Positions 34,585 through 43,266 of a stretch of 64,000 nucleotides of DNA are shown piece by piece. The stretch covers positions 2,232,001 to 2,296,000 of the forward strand of contig NZ_CP023406.1 of the NCBI RefSeq assembly GCF_002327105.1. The letters are read 5' to 3'. This DNA comes from Luteimonas chenhongjianii. Its GTDB lineage: Bacteria; Pseudomonadota; Gammaproteobacteria; Xanthomonadales; Xanthomonadaceae. A model generated the notes under the pieces. It did not search any database. It was not told the DNA's origin and saw nothing but the letters and a program-made list of their open reading frames with translations. Within the stretch, counting starts at the first letter, position 1. Each line of letters starts with the position of its first letter. Made by a program: the position numbers and the translations under genes.

Positions 34585-34926
34585 CCGTCTTCCCGGCGCG
34601 CGTGGTGCTTGCCGGCCAGTGGTCGTGGGTGCACCGCAGTCGTGTGTGCACCGCAGCGGCCAGATGGCCAATCCGTCGCCCCTGCAGTTCCAGGGGCCCG
34701 GATTCATCAGGACGCCCTGGGTCGCGCAGTCTTCCCGTCGAGACCCAGGCCCGTCCGGGGCTCGATCGCGGCGCAGGCCGCGGAACTTCCGCCATGAAGC
34801 GCCGCGCCGCTTGGACATTGCGTGGCGGTCACATGCGCCCGCGGTAGAGTGCCGAAGGCGCCGCGTCCCCGTCCAGAAGGCCGGAACGCGACCTCGTTGG
34901 AAGCCCACCTCGGAGCGGAGTGCGCG
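34585..34926. other. Intergenic region without recognised gene
   Basis: 342 bp before the L,D-transpeptidase gene. Contains a short direct repeat, TGCACCGCAG, at about 34630 and 34647. Open frames on both strands have no recognisable product. Probably the leader and promoter region of the next gene; a purine-rich GGAGCGGAG immediately precedes its start. Confidence 0.4.
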
Positions 34927-35937
34927 ATGTCCCGGATCCTGCCTGGCCTGCTGCTCTTGTTTTTGTTGTCCGGCCCAGCGATGGCGGTGCCGCACTGGGG
35001 GGCGGCGAAGTCCAGCCCCGCAGGCACGCCACCTGCCGCATTGCGCCCGGGCGAATGGGTGTGGGGCGGGGATGCGAAGGACATGGGGCCGATGGCGGTC
35101 GTGGTCAGCCTCACCGAACAGCGCGCCTACGTGTATCGCAACGGGCTCCTCATCGGGGTGTCGTCGATCAGCAGCGGCAAGCCCGGGTACGCGACGCCCA
35201 CCGGCGTGTTCACCATCCTGCAGAAGGACAAGGACCACCGCTCCAACGTGTACAACAATGCACCCATGCCTTACCAGCAGCGGCTGACATGGGAGGGCGT
35301 GGCATTGCATGCGGGCGGCTTGCCCGGCTATCCCGAATCGCACGGCTGCATCCATCTGCCCACGGAGTTCGCACGCCTGCTGTTCGAGTCCAGCCACCTC
35401 GGCATGGTGGTGGTCATCGCCAAGGACCGGGCTTCGCCGTCGGACCTGGTCCATCCGCTCGTGACCAGTCCGATCGATCCTGCCACGGGGGCGCTGGCCG
35501 TGATGCCGCCACTCGGACCCGGGACCCAATACCGGTGGGAGCCGGAGAAGTCGCCCCAGGGCCCGTTGTCCATGGTCCTGAGCACCATCGATCGGCGCCT
35601 GGTCGTGCTGCGCAACGGCATCGAGATCGGGCGCGCCCAGGTCGAGTTCCGGGATGGGGCGCCGCCGGCGGGCACCCATGCCTACCAGGTCGCGAGCACT
35701 GATCCCGGAGGGCTGCCGACCTGGCGCCGGATCGGAATCCCCGGACACGAGCGCGAGGCAGGCGAGATTCTGCCCGCTGACCAGGTGAAGCGCGTCAGCC
35801 TGCCGCCGCAGTTCACGGCTCAGGTGCTTCCGCTGCTGCAGCCGGGTGTGGTGCTGTTGCTGACCGATCTGCATCTGCTTGCAGAGAGCACCGGGCCGAG
35901 CCTGCAACTGATCAACGCGGATCCGCCGGATCTGTGA
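34927..35937 (+). CDS. L,D-transpeptidase (YkuD domain), exported
   Basis: 336 residues. Signal peptide (ILPGLLLLFLLSGPAMA) then a YkuD catalytic domain: VVVSLTEQRAYVYRNGLLIG, SGKPGYATPTGVFTILQKDK and the active site GYPESHGCIHLP with nucleophile C141. Forms or exchanges 3-3 cross-links in peptidoglycan, or attaches proteins to it. The C-terminal 150 residues form a second, unassigned region that again contains a strand pattern like the first (STIDRRLVVLRNGIEIGRAQ), suggesting a degenerate second YkuD-like half without the Cys. GGAGCGGAG precedes the ATG. Confidence 0.88.
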   Translation: MSRILPGLLLLFLLSGPAMAVPHWGAAKSSPAGTPPAALRPGEWVWGGDAKDMGPMAVVVSLTEQRAYVYRNGLLIGVSSISSGKPGYATPTGVFTILQKDKDHRSNVYNNAPMPYQQRLTWEGVALHAGGLPGYPESHGCIHLPTEFARLLFESSHLGMVVVIAKDRASPSDLVHPLVTSPIDPATGALAVMPPLGPGTQYRWEPEKSPQGPLSMVLSTIDRRLVVLRNGIEIGRAQVEFRDGAPPAGTHAYQVASTDPGGLPTWRRIGIPGHEREAGEILPADQVKRVSLPPQFTAQVLPLLQPGVVLLLTDLHLLAESTGPSLQLINADPPDL

Positions 35938-35980
35938 ACGTCGCATCGCGCCCATCGGATCGCTGTCTGGGGCCGAAGCA

Positions 35981-36172
35981 TCATCTGCGTGGAGAACGGG
36001 CAGGTGGCCGGGAACAGAACCCCGCCCTGCGAGTGACGCCGGCCGCAATGTCCAGGGAGCCGATGTCTTCGAACACGATGTCCGGGCCCGCATGGTGGAC
36101 TGGCGCAAACGGCAGCACGCGGCCGAACTCAATGGCGCTAGCGGGGCTGCGGCGCCGGTGCTCGATGATCAT
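35981..36172 (-). pseudogene. Pirin N-terminal fragment (remnant)
   Basis: A 63-codon open frame whose middle, FGRVLPFAPVHHAGP followed by DIVFEDIGSLDIAAG, matches the conserved pirin start (normally R-VLP ... MVGPF-FFD-MGP). The frame stops soon after, before the metal-binding HPH region, so it cannot encode a working pirin. An intact pirin gene lies at 38267-39145. Probably a relic of recombination at the left border of the accessory region. The identification rests on a short match. Confidence 0.45.
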
Positions 36173-36216
36173 CTCAACCGTGCCCTGTCCCGCCGCTCGC
36201 TCCAGCCACCATGGCG

Positions 36217-36945
36217 TCAGCGCAGACGCGCGCCCTCATCCTTGTCGAACATCGCAATACCGGCCCGCGCCGCTGCCACCGGGATCTCCTGCTGCAGCAC
36301 GTCCCAGTGCTCGGCGAGCCTGCCGTTCTTGATCCGGAACAGGTCCACGACCACCCGTGGCGTCGCCGCCCAGCCGCGGATACGCCCATGGATGGCGACC
36401 AGGTCGCCTTCGGCGACGACCAGGCCCGGCTCGTAGTGGACAGCGTCGGACAGCCCCGCCACGAGTTCCTGCAGCGCATCGCGCCCCTGGGCGATTTCCG
36501 GGTTGTGCTGCATGTAATCCCGCGCGTAGAGCTGCCCGACAGCGGGCGCATCACGCTGCTGGAACAGGCGGGTCATCGCCTCGAGCACCAGGGCCTTGTT
36601 GCGTCGGGGGCGGTGATCCTGGGCGACGGCGGAAGGCGCGTTGATCGCGATCGACCCGGTCATCCGTAGCAGACGACCATCGGGCAGGGTCGCGCATGAG
36701 TACACGACCTGCCGATCGTAGTCCTGGACCTGGGCCACCGTGGCGCCGTCCTGCTCCTGCCAGCTGACGGCGAACAGGCCGTTCCCCAGCGGTACGACGT
36801 GGATGTCCACGACCTCGGCCCGTGCAAACGGTCCTTCCGTGATCTCGAACGCCAGCTGCGTTGTCGACAGCAAACGCAGGCTGACCTTGAACTCGGGATA
36901 GGAAACTTCCATTTCCGTCCCGACAGGGAATCGCTCCAGTGCCAT
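36217..36945 (-). CDS. MoaF-like domain fused to SnoaL-like (NTF2) domain
   Basis: 242 residues in two parts. The N-terminal half (1-110) resembles the MoaF calycin-like domain: FPVGTEMEVSYPEFKVSLRL, FAVSWQEQDGATVAQVQDYD. The C-terminal half (about 115-242) is a SnoaL/ester-cyclase-type NTF2 fold: KALVLEAMTRLFQQRD, YARDYMQHNPEIAQGRDALQ and the late strand VVVDLFRIKNGRLAEHWDVL with the conserved EHWD. Possibly a small-molecule cyclase, hydrolase or binding protein for an aromatic compound. It shares its strand with the following NTF2-like gene and pirin, and starts at MALERFPVG after GGAAG. Confidence 0.8.
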   Translation of the reverse strand: MALERFPVGTEMEVSYPEFKVSLRLLSTTQLAFEITEGPFARAEVVDIHVVPLGNGLFAVSWQEQDGATVAQVQDYDRQVVYSCATLPDGRLLRMTGSIAINAPSAVAQDHRPRRNKALVLEAMTRLFQQRDAPAVGQLYARDYMQHNPEIAQGRDALQELVAGLSDAVHYEPGLVVAEGDLVAIHGRIRGWAATPRVVVDLFRIKNGRLAEHWDVLQQEIPVAAARAGIAMFDKDEGARLR

Positions 36946-37161
36946 CGTCGTTTCTTCCGGTGGTTGATGGGAGACAGGGGGGTGTGTTGCACCGTGTGCG
37001 GATGAGGATGCAGCCGACAGTGGAGCGGAGCGCGAGGTTCGCGCAGTCGCTGGAAATCCGCCGATTCGAACTGGTCTACGCCCACATGGGGTCGGCCGAT
37101 GTCACGGCACCCACGACGTTGAGCGGCCGACGTGCGCAGCCCATCCATCTGAAAACATTAC

Positions 37162-37695
37162 TCAGACGTCGAGCTCCGGACCCTCGGGATTGGCTTTGAT
37201 CCGGTATGTGCCGCTTTCGCGGAAGCTGCGTACAGTTGCGAACGTGTCTTCCATGAACTGTACGAAGCTGAGCTTGCCGCCTTTGGACCGCGCCAGGATC
37301 GACAGTGGTGAAGTGACCGTCTTTCCGAGCGTGTTGGAGCGGTAGGTGAAGTAGCCGAAGATGGCGGCGCCATCGGCATTCTCGAAGCTGTCCTGCGTTT
37401 CGAACGCCTCTGCCGACCATGCAGTGAATACATCCTTGAAGGTCTGGACCAGCCCCTCAGCACCAGCAGTGGTACCAGCCCAGGGCATGATCCGCTTCAG
37501 TTCCGGATTGTCGTAGTTGAGCGAAACGTAGATGAAGTCGTCGCTCGTAAGCCGCCGCACGTGGTCGAGATCGGCTGGATTCCGCAGGACGGCCTGCAGC
37601 AGCGCGAGCGGGCTGTCGGAGCCGGCGGGCGTGGCCACACTCGGAGCCTGGGCGTCGGTGATTTTCGCAGTCCTCGTATAGACGTCGTGTGTCAT
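37162..37695 (-). CDS. NTF2-like (SnoaL-type) protein
   Basis: 177 residues. After a short N-terminal tail, LALLQAVLRNPADLDHVRRL and TSDDFIYVSLNYDNPELKRI begin a cone-shaped NTF2 fold typical of SnoaL/limonene epoxide hydrolase relatives. FENADGAAIFGYFTYRSNTL and LSILARSKGGKLSFVQFMED supply the sheet. The active-site residues cannot be assigned with confidence. The start follows GAGGGGA. It is adjacent to a second SnoaL-containing protein and to pirin, within the accessory region. Substrate unknown. Confidence 0.75.
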   Translation of the reverse strand: MTHDVYTRTAKITDAQAPSVATPAGSDSPLALLQAVLRNPADLDHVRRLTSDDFIYVSLNYDNPELKRIMPWAGTTAGAEGLVQTFKDVFTAWSAEAFETQDSFENADGAAIFGYFTYRSNTLGKTVTSPLSILARSKGGKLSFVQFMEDTFATVRSFRESGTYRIKANPEGPELDV

Positions 37696-38266
37696 TGCAT
37701 TTTCCCCTCGAGGTTTACAGAGCGATTGCTCGCTGGATGTCGGTTTGACGGCATTGCCCCGCGCCGCCGAACGTTGTGTATTGGCGCCAACGGTGCGCTG
37801 CCGATCTGGAAGGCTGGTTCTCACGCTTTGCGTCGCGGGTGGCAGCCAGATGCAGCCGGCGGATATTCCGGGTCGCTCCTGATAAGACGCATCCCGTCGA
37901 GCTACGGAAAGAAGAAGATTTCAGAAGCCTCTCATCCAAAGGCGGGATGGGGTAGCGCCGTTTCCTGTGGTGCTGTGTCGCTCGTGCAGCAACGTCACAG
38001 CAGACATCGAAGTGCTCTCGCGTCCCTCGGTCGACATCGCCGAGGGTGCAGCTGGCGCCCTTTGGCAGGCGATCGGCGGGCACCGGCGATTCCGCGCAAG
38101 GGGAGGGCGGCGATGCTCTGCCTGGACCTGCTTTGACGTCCCACCGATCCAGCCTGCTTCGCTGCCGGCGGGCATGAACGCCGGCCCGGAGACCAATCCC
38201 CACGATCCATGCGTCTCGTCTCGGACGGCCTACTGGCCATCGATTACCCGCGGCGACCGGCGTCCT
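37696..38266. other. Gene-free stretch between NTF2-like gene and pirin
   Basis: 571 bp. Several overlapping open frames exist on both strands, but none has a family-like sequence, a convincing start or consistent codon use. It probably contains the promoter of the NTF2-like gene and decayed sequence. Nothing else was recognised. Confidence 0.4.
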
Positions 38267-39145
38267 TCAGTCGGACGCGCGGCTGTCGGCAGAGGGGACA
38301 GGCCGCATCGTGCCGGCGCGGGGGAACTTTCCCGCCCGATATTCGGAATAGTATCGGGCCAGTTCCTCGTGGGAGCCGGCGATGAACGGACCCTTCGCAA
38401 CCACAGGAATGTTCTGCGGCTGGCCGGCGTAAAGCAGCAGACGAGCGCCACTATCTCCCGCCCGCAACATGAGCAGACTCTCGCCTCCGCCAATGGAGGC
38501 AGACCAGCCAACCGTATCTTGGGCGAGTCTCTCGCCTGTGGCGCCAGCCTCCACCTCGCCGTCGATTACCACGACAAACGCGTTCTGGGAGGCTGGTAGA
38601 TGGGATGCGAAACTGGCCCGCGGCTCCAGCCGGATGTCCACCAAGGTTATCGGAGCGGCGTTCACCGTAGGCGCCGTCGCTTCTCCCGACTTGCCGCTGT
38701 ACACCGTCGCCAAGACCCCAGGCTCCGCATGCACCGGCATCTCTGCGCGGCGCAGGATCTGCACGCGTGGTGACATGTTGCGATGCGCTTCAGGGAGGAT
38801 CACCCAAAGCTGCAGGAGACGCATCCCGGAGGAGACCGTCGCATTCTCGGAATGGACGATGCCACTGCCGGCCGTCATCCATTCGACATCGCCTTCCTCC
38901 AGACGCCCCCCGGTATCCTCCATCGTGCCGTTGAGCATGAAGGTGACGGTCTCGAGCCCGGCATGGGGGTGCGACTCCCCGAAACTTCCACCGAGCGTGA
39001 TGTTGTCATCGGCCATGAGAAAGAAAGGATCGGTCGCGCGCAGATCGCCAGGTGCAATGACCAGGGCGGCCTTATGCCTGTCGCCACCGAAGCCGGGACC
39101 GAGCGCGGGTGTTCTGGTGACACGATCAATCGATCTCTCAAGCAT
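38267..39145 (-). CDS. Pirin family protein
   Basis: 292-residue double-cupin protein. N-terminal cupin with the metal motif in GESHPHAGLETVTFMLNG (two His and the Glu context) and EWMTAGSGIVHSE, the second His; C-terminal pirin_C domain (ITLVDIRLEPRASFASHLPA, AFVVVIDGEVEAG) and the conserved KGPFIAGSHEELARYYSEYR. Some pirins act as quercetin dioxygenases, others as redox-sensing regulators. It is divergent from the MFS transporter gene across a region with a perfect short palindrome. The start follows AAGGA. Confidence 0.92.
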   Translation of the reverse strand: MLERSIDRVTRTPALGPGFGGDRHKAALVIAPGDLRATDPFFLMADDNITLGGSFGESHPHAGLETVTFMLNGTMEDTGGRLEEGDVEWMTAGSGIVHSENATVSSGMRLLQLWVILPEAHRNMSPRVQILRRAEMPVHAEPGVLATVYSGKSGEATAPTVNAAPITLVDIRLEPRASFASHLPASQNAFVVVIDGEVEAGATGERLAQDTVGWSASIGGGESLLMLRAGDSGARLLLYAGQPQNIPVVAKGPFIAGSHEELARYYSEYRAGKFPRAGTMRPVPSADSRASD

Positions 39146-39248
39146 TGGCCAAGTCCTTCTCCTGGTGTAAGGCGGTTCCTGTCGTGGGTTGACGTCGCCT
39201 CCGTAGCGCGGCCAATAATCCGGATCCGTCCGACTTTCATCTAGACAC

Positions 39249-39262
39249 GGGTTCGAGAACCC
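39249..39262. promoter_or_regulatory. Palindrome in the pirin/MFS divergent intergenic region
   Basis: Perfect 6-bp arms, GGGTTC and GAACCC, around a GA dinucleotide. Located between divergent genes where a shared operator would be expected. It also resembles the T-arm of a tRNA, but no other tRNA part is present nearby. Confidence 0.3.
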
Positions 39263-39392
39263 AGCATTGCTCAAAGCGCAACCCAAGGACTGGCGGTCAG
39301 CGGTCTATTGTTGCGTGGTGCAAGATCACCTCGACAGCCAGCGTGCGCGTCGCCCGATGCGCAGATTCCGAGACCTTCTGGCGGAGGAGGTC

Positions 39393-41051
39393 GTGGAGTT
39401 TCCCGAGCATGAGCGCTCTCCCGTACCCGGATCCCCTGCAACGCCGACACATGGGCCAGCGACTCGACTGGCCTATGCGTTCGTCGCAGTGCTGGTTGGG
39501 ATAACTGCGGGTTTAAGCAGCGCGCTGGTGAGCGTCAACACGCTCCAACTACAACAAATGCTGGACCTGAGCACACATCAAGTGGCGTGGCTATCGACCA
39601 GTTATGTGATGAGCGCTGTGTCGGCCAACCTGCTGTTGATCAAGGTTCGCCAGCAATACGGCCTGCGCCGCTTCGCCCTGACATTCCTGACCCTGCATGC
39701 CGTTCTCGCCCTGATACTCGTGTTCGCGCCGGGCTATGAGACAACGCTGCTGGTGCGCGCGATCAGCGGTTTCGTTGCGGTAGCACTGATACCGCTTTGT
39801 CTCTTCAACATGATGCAGGCTTTCCCTGCAAGATGGCGTTTGCGGGGTCTGGTGCTTGGCATCGGAGTGACGCAATGCGCGATACCTTTGGCGCACGTCC
39901 TTTCGCCAGCCTTACTGGCCAGCCACGGATGGCGCTCACTGTTTCTGCTCGAGGCGGGACTCGCTCTGCTTTCACTTGCGGCATTGGGGATGCTGCGCCT
40001 GCCGCCGGCAGAGCGGGTTCGCGTTCTCCAGCCGCTCGACCTGTTGACGTTCGTTCTGATGGGCAGCGGCCTGGCACTGATTGCTGCTGTGCTGGGCCTG
40101 GGCCGATGGGAGGGGTGGTGTCAGGCGCCGTGGATCGTCGCGTCGCTTTTCATCGCCATACCGGCGTTGGTGGTAGCAGGCGCGATCGAGACGTGCCGCC
40201 AGACACCCCTTTTGAACCTTCGTTGGCTCGGGCGTGGGGACGTCGCGCGCTTCGCTGTCGCGATATTCATGGCGCGGATTGTATTGGCAGAGCAGGCATT
40301 CGCGATCGGCGTAATGGGGGAACTGGGTGGTACGGCCCAGCAACTCGCCATGCTATCGATGGCCATGTTGGGCGGAGCCGTCGCTGGGGTTCTCGTTAGC
40401 ACCCTCACAGTGAATGCCGAGAGGCTTGCAAGGCCGATGATGCTGTCCGTAGGAATCATCGCCCTTGCCGCGCTGGTCGACAGCGTGTCGGACGGCCAGC
40501 ATCATCTGCAGCGCTTCTACCTGACTCAGGCTGCCATCGCGTTTGCGGGGACGTTCTTTCTAGGACCCGCGTTACTCCTGGGCATCACCAACGCACTGCA
40601 GCACGGCAGCCGGGAGCTGATCAGCTTCATCGTCCTGTTCGGGATCGTCAACGCGCTTGGCGCGCTCGCGGGTCCAGCGCTGCTGGGGAGCCACCATGAC
40701 TGGAGCCGGGCGGTGGGCGGAACCACACTGGACGCAATGATGGACACGTCGCGCCTGGTAGCCGTCATCGCGGGATTCACGACGATCTATCTCGCGGTCC
40801 TGCTCATTCTACGGATACGGCGGAGGCTGGCAGAACTCGGGAACGAACGCGCCGGTGGCCCGACTTCTCAACCCGGGCCGGTCGCCACGCCCATTGCCCA
40901 GTCGATCAACAGCCACTGGCGACCACCTCGCCCCAGTAGCGCTTCGGCAGTCGCGTTTGCCGCCCTTGCATTGCTTGGGGTTGCACTGGTCGTGGCAGCT
41001 TGGCACCAGCCGGCCCCAAGCGCAGTCGATCTGCTCAGACCTCCGGGGTGA
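39393..41051 (+). CDS. MFS transporter, about 14-15 TM helices (drug-efflux type)
   Basis: About 552 residues of membrane protein with a proton-antiporter DHA2-like layout: first helix LAYAFVAVLVGITAGLSSALV, LSTHQVAWLSTSYVMSAVSA (the region equivalent to the DHA2 motif after helix 1), then regular helices through LVAVIAGFTTIYLAVLLILRI. After a hydrophilic linker there is one extra C-terminal helix (AVAFAALALLGVALVVAAW). The GTG start has GGAGG 5 nt upstream; ATG 39357 and TTG 39267 are alternatives lacking one. It ends overlapping the convergent LysR gene by 17 bp. Probably exports a substrate of the adjacent pathway; not established. Confidence 0.85.
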   Translation: MEFPEHERSPVPGSPATPTHGPATRLAYAFVAVLVGITAGLSSALVSVNTLQLQQMLDLSTHQVAWLSTSYVMSAVSANLLLIKVRQQYGLRRFALTFLTLHAVLALILVFAPGYETTLLVRAISGFVAVALIPLCLFNMMQAFPARWRLRGLVLGIGVTQCAIPLAHVLSPALLASHGWRSLFLLEAGLALLSLAALGMLRLPPAERVRVLQPLDLLTFVLMGSGLALIAAVLGLGRWEGWCQAPWIVASLFIAIPALVVAGAIETCRQTPLLNLRWLGRGDVARFAVAIFMARIVLAEQAFAIGVMGELGGTAQQLAMLSMAMLGGAVAGVLVSTLTVNAERLARPMMLSVGIIALAALVDSVSDGQHHLQRFYLTQAAIAFAGTFFLGPALLLGITNALQHGSRELISFIVLFGIVNALGALAGPALLGSHHDWSRAVGGTTLDAMMDTSRLVAVIAGFTTIYLAVLLILRIRRRLAELGNERAGGPTSQPGPVATPIAQSINSHWRPPRPSSASAVAFAALALLGVALVVAAWHQPAPSAVDLLRPPG

Positions 41052-41934
41052 TCCTCTCGTACAAGAAGTCCACCAGCGCACGCACCCTGGCGATACGGGA
41101 TCGGGCAGCCGGCATGAAGATATGCAGATCGGCGCCTTCGTGTGGATGGGCAGGCAGCACCGCTTCCAGCTCACCTCGCCTCAGCAAATCCTCAACCATG
41201 AACTTCGGAACGACGGTCATGCCCAGATCCGCACGTGCGGCGGCCAGGAGCATTTGTCCGTTACTGGTGCGGAAGCGGGAGTTCATGCGCACATGCTCCC
41301 AGCCCCCCACGCCTCGGAAACGCCAATGACCAGTATCCATGGCATGTAGCAGGGCGTCGTGCGAGGCCATTTCGGAGGGGGTGTCCGGCCGTCCTCGTGC
41401 ATCCAGATAGCCCGGGCTGGCGACGACTACCCAATCAACCCTGGCGAGTTTGCGCGTGATGAGCGTCTGGTCCGAGACAGCACCCACCCAGATCGAGAGG
41501 TCATAGGCTTCGGCGGTCATGTCGGCCAGACGATCCTCGAAGCGAATGTCGAACTGGACGCGCGGATGGAGCAGCGCAAACTCGGCGAGCAGCGGCGCAA
41601 GAACAAACTCGCCGAACGCGGTTTGAACCTGGATGCGGAGCTGGCCGGAAACGTCAGTCGTCAACTTGTTGACGACCTCCTGCGCCGACTCCAGTTCCGC
41701 AAGGCCGGCGCCAGCGCGTGCATGGTACTCACGGCCAATATCGGTTGGCGTCGTACCTCTCGGCGTTCGGGTCAGCAATTGAGCGCCGAGGACGGCCTCC
41801 AGGCGACTGACGCGACGGCTGACGATGGATTTGGCAATGCCAAGGCGTGCGGCAGCGTTCGCAATGCCTCCTGTCTCGACCACCTCAACGAACGCAATGA
41901 CATCCACCAAGTCAACGGGCAGGCGGTCCGACAT
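41035..41934 (-). CDS. LysR-family transcriptional regulator
   Basis: 299 residues: N-terminal helix-turn-helix (VEVVETGGIANAAARLGIAK, SIVSRRVSRLEAVLGAQLLT, RTPRGTTPTDIGREY) and C-terminal effector-binding fold (GQLRIQVQTAFGEFVLAPLL). It resembles the Gammaproteobacterial group that regulates neighbouring oxidoreductases. The start is set by TTGGAG before MSDRLP. It is divergent from the alcohol dehydrogenase gene with about 170 bp between them, containing a T-N11-A-type dyad, so it probably controls the dehydrogenase cluster. Confidence 0.92.
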   Translation of the reverse strand: MSDRLPVDLVDVIAFVEVVETGGIANAAARLGIAKSIVSRRVSRLEAVLGAQLLTRTPRGTTPTDIGREYHARAGAGLAELESAQEVVNKLTTDVSGQLRIQVQTAFGEFVLAPLLAEFALLHPRVQFDIRFEDRLADMTAEAYDLSIWVGAVSDQTLITRKLARVDWVVVASPGYLDARGRPDTPSEMASHDALLHAMDTGHWRFRGVGGWEHVRMNSRFRTSNGQMLLAAARADLGMTVVPKFMVEDLLRRGELEAVLPAHPHEGADLHIFMPAARSRIARVRALVDFLYERITPEV

Positions 41935-41962
41935 CAGCAACTCCAACTTCCGGATTTTGTGG

Positions 41963-41977
41963 GTAGCGCGACACTAC
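41963..41977. promoter_or_regulatory. Candidate LysR box (T-N11-A dyad)
   Basis: GTAG-N7-CTAC inverted repeat in the 170-bp divergent region between the LysR gene and the alcohol dehydrogenase gene. Spacing fits T-N11-A, and it lies 29 bp upstream of the LysR start codon. Wider flanks are only partly symmetric (about 8 of 13 positions). Confidence 0.35.
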
Positions 41978-42103
41978 AGAATCAATAACCTGAGCGAAAG
42001 GTCGAGCAAGCGCAGCCTGCAGACCCTGGTCACTTCCGATGGAAACGCCGATGACCCACTCGAGAAAGTCAAGAATTCCCCTGTCTGCCAGGAGTGTGCA
42101 TCC

Positions 42104-43222
42104 GTGAACACTCCAGCGCGAGCAGCTGTGATCGAACAAAAGGACACCCCCTTCGTCATGCGCGATGTCACCATTGATGATCCCCGGCCGGACGAGGTGC
42201 TGGTCCGGATGGTTGCAACAGGCATCTGCGCGACCGACGCGCATGTCCGCCAGCAGTTGTTGGCGGCTCCATTGCCGGCAATTCTGGGCCACGAGGGCGC
42301 GGGCATCGTTGAGCGCGTCGGATCAACGGTGACTCACCTGAAGCCCGGCGACCACGTCCTGCTTTCCTACCATTCATGCGGGCAGTGCAAGCCCTGTCTG
42401 TCCGCTCATCCCGCCTATTGCGACAAGGTCTGGGAAGCCAACTTCGCAGGTGCCAGGCTGGATGGCTCCATCGGTGTGAGTGCGCAAGACGCGGGCGACC
42501 TCCATGCCCATTTCTTCGGCCAATCCTCGTTCGCCACCTACGCGCTTGCCCACCAGCGCAACACCATCAAGGTGCCAAGCGACATTCCATTGGAAATCCT
42601 CGGACCGCTCGGCTGCGGCTTGCAGACCGGGGCCGGAGCGATATTGACGGCGATGAAGGTTCCGGTCGGCGCCACTGTCGCTATCTTCGGCGTCGGTGCG
42701 GTCGGTCTTGCCGCGATCATGGCCGCCAAGGTGGCTGATGCCGCCACCATCATCGCCATCGACGTGAATGAGCCAAGGCTGGAGCTTGCGAAGGAGCTTG
42801 GTGCGACCCACGCCGTCAACGCAGCGGGTGGAGTGGACGTGTCCGCAGCGATCCGACAGATCGAACAGCGGGGCGTCGAATTCGTACTGGATACCAGCGG
42901 ACGTGCGGCGAACCTTGATGCGGGCGTTGGCGCCCTCGCGCCGCTGGGTCATTTCGGCTTCGTTGCGTTCAACGCCCACTCGGGGGCGACTGTCGACGTG
43001 TCGCGCCTGTCAGTCGGGCAGACGCTGCAGGGCATTATCCAGGGCGATGCCGTGTCGGCGCTGATGATTCCCGAATTGATCGGGCTCTATCGCAGCGGTC
43101 GTTTCCCGTTCGACCGGCTCATCACCTTCTACGACTTCTCTGAAATCAACCAGGCGTTCGATGACGTGGCTGCGGGCCGCGTCATCAAGGCCGTGCTGCG
43201 CTTCGATATTCCAGCTGACTGA
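42104..43222 (+). CDS. Zinc-dependent alcohol dehydrogenase (aryl-alcohol type)
   Basis: 372-residue medium-chain NAD(P)-dependent dehydrogenase. Catalytic zinc ligands C42 (ATGICATDAH) and H63/E64 (LGHEGAG); structural zinc cysteines C92, C95, C98 and C106; nucleotide motif AIFGVGAVGLAAIM. The motif set and size fit benzyl/aryl-alcohol dehydrogenases of the AdhC/XylB type. GTG start with GGAG about 10 nt upstream; longer readings run into the LysR gene. First gene of a five-gene plus-strand cluster; it would oxidise an alcohol to the aldehyde used by the aldehyde dehydrogenase two genes downstream. Confidence 0.9.
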   Translation: MNTPARAAVIEQKDTPFVMRDVTIDDPRPDEVLVRMVATGICATDAHVRQQLLAAPLPAILGHEGAGIVERVGSTVTHLKPGDHVLLSYHSCGQCKPCLSAHPAYCDKVWEANFAGARLDGSIGVSAQDAGDLHAHFFGQSSFATYALAHQRNTIKVPSDIPLEILGPLGCGLQTGAGAILTAMKVPVGATVAIFGVGAVGLAAIMAAKVADAATIIAIDVNEPRLELAKELGATHAVNAAGGVDVSAAIRQIEQRGVEFVLDTSGRAANLDAGVGALAPLGHFGFVAFNAHSGATVDVSRLSVGQTLQGIIQGDAVSALMIPELIGLYRSGRFPFDRLITFYDFSEINQAFDDVAAGRVIKAVLRFDIPAD

Positions 43223-43266
43223 TTGGTCTGCCTCCACTCCACTTTCAACGAAACAGGACACCAACC

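Noticed and set aside
39249..39262. tRNA remnant or attachment site in the pirin/MFS region
   Set aside because: Only a T-arm-like palindrome is present; no acceptor or anticodon arm can be paired around it. Kept only as a possible operator.
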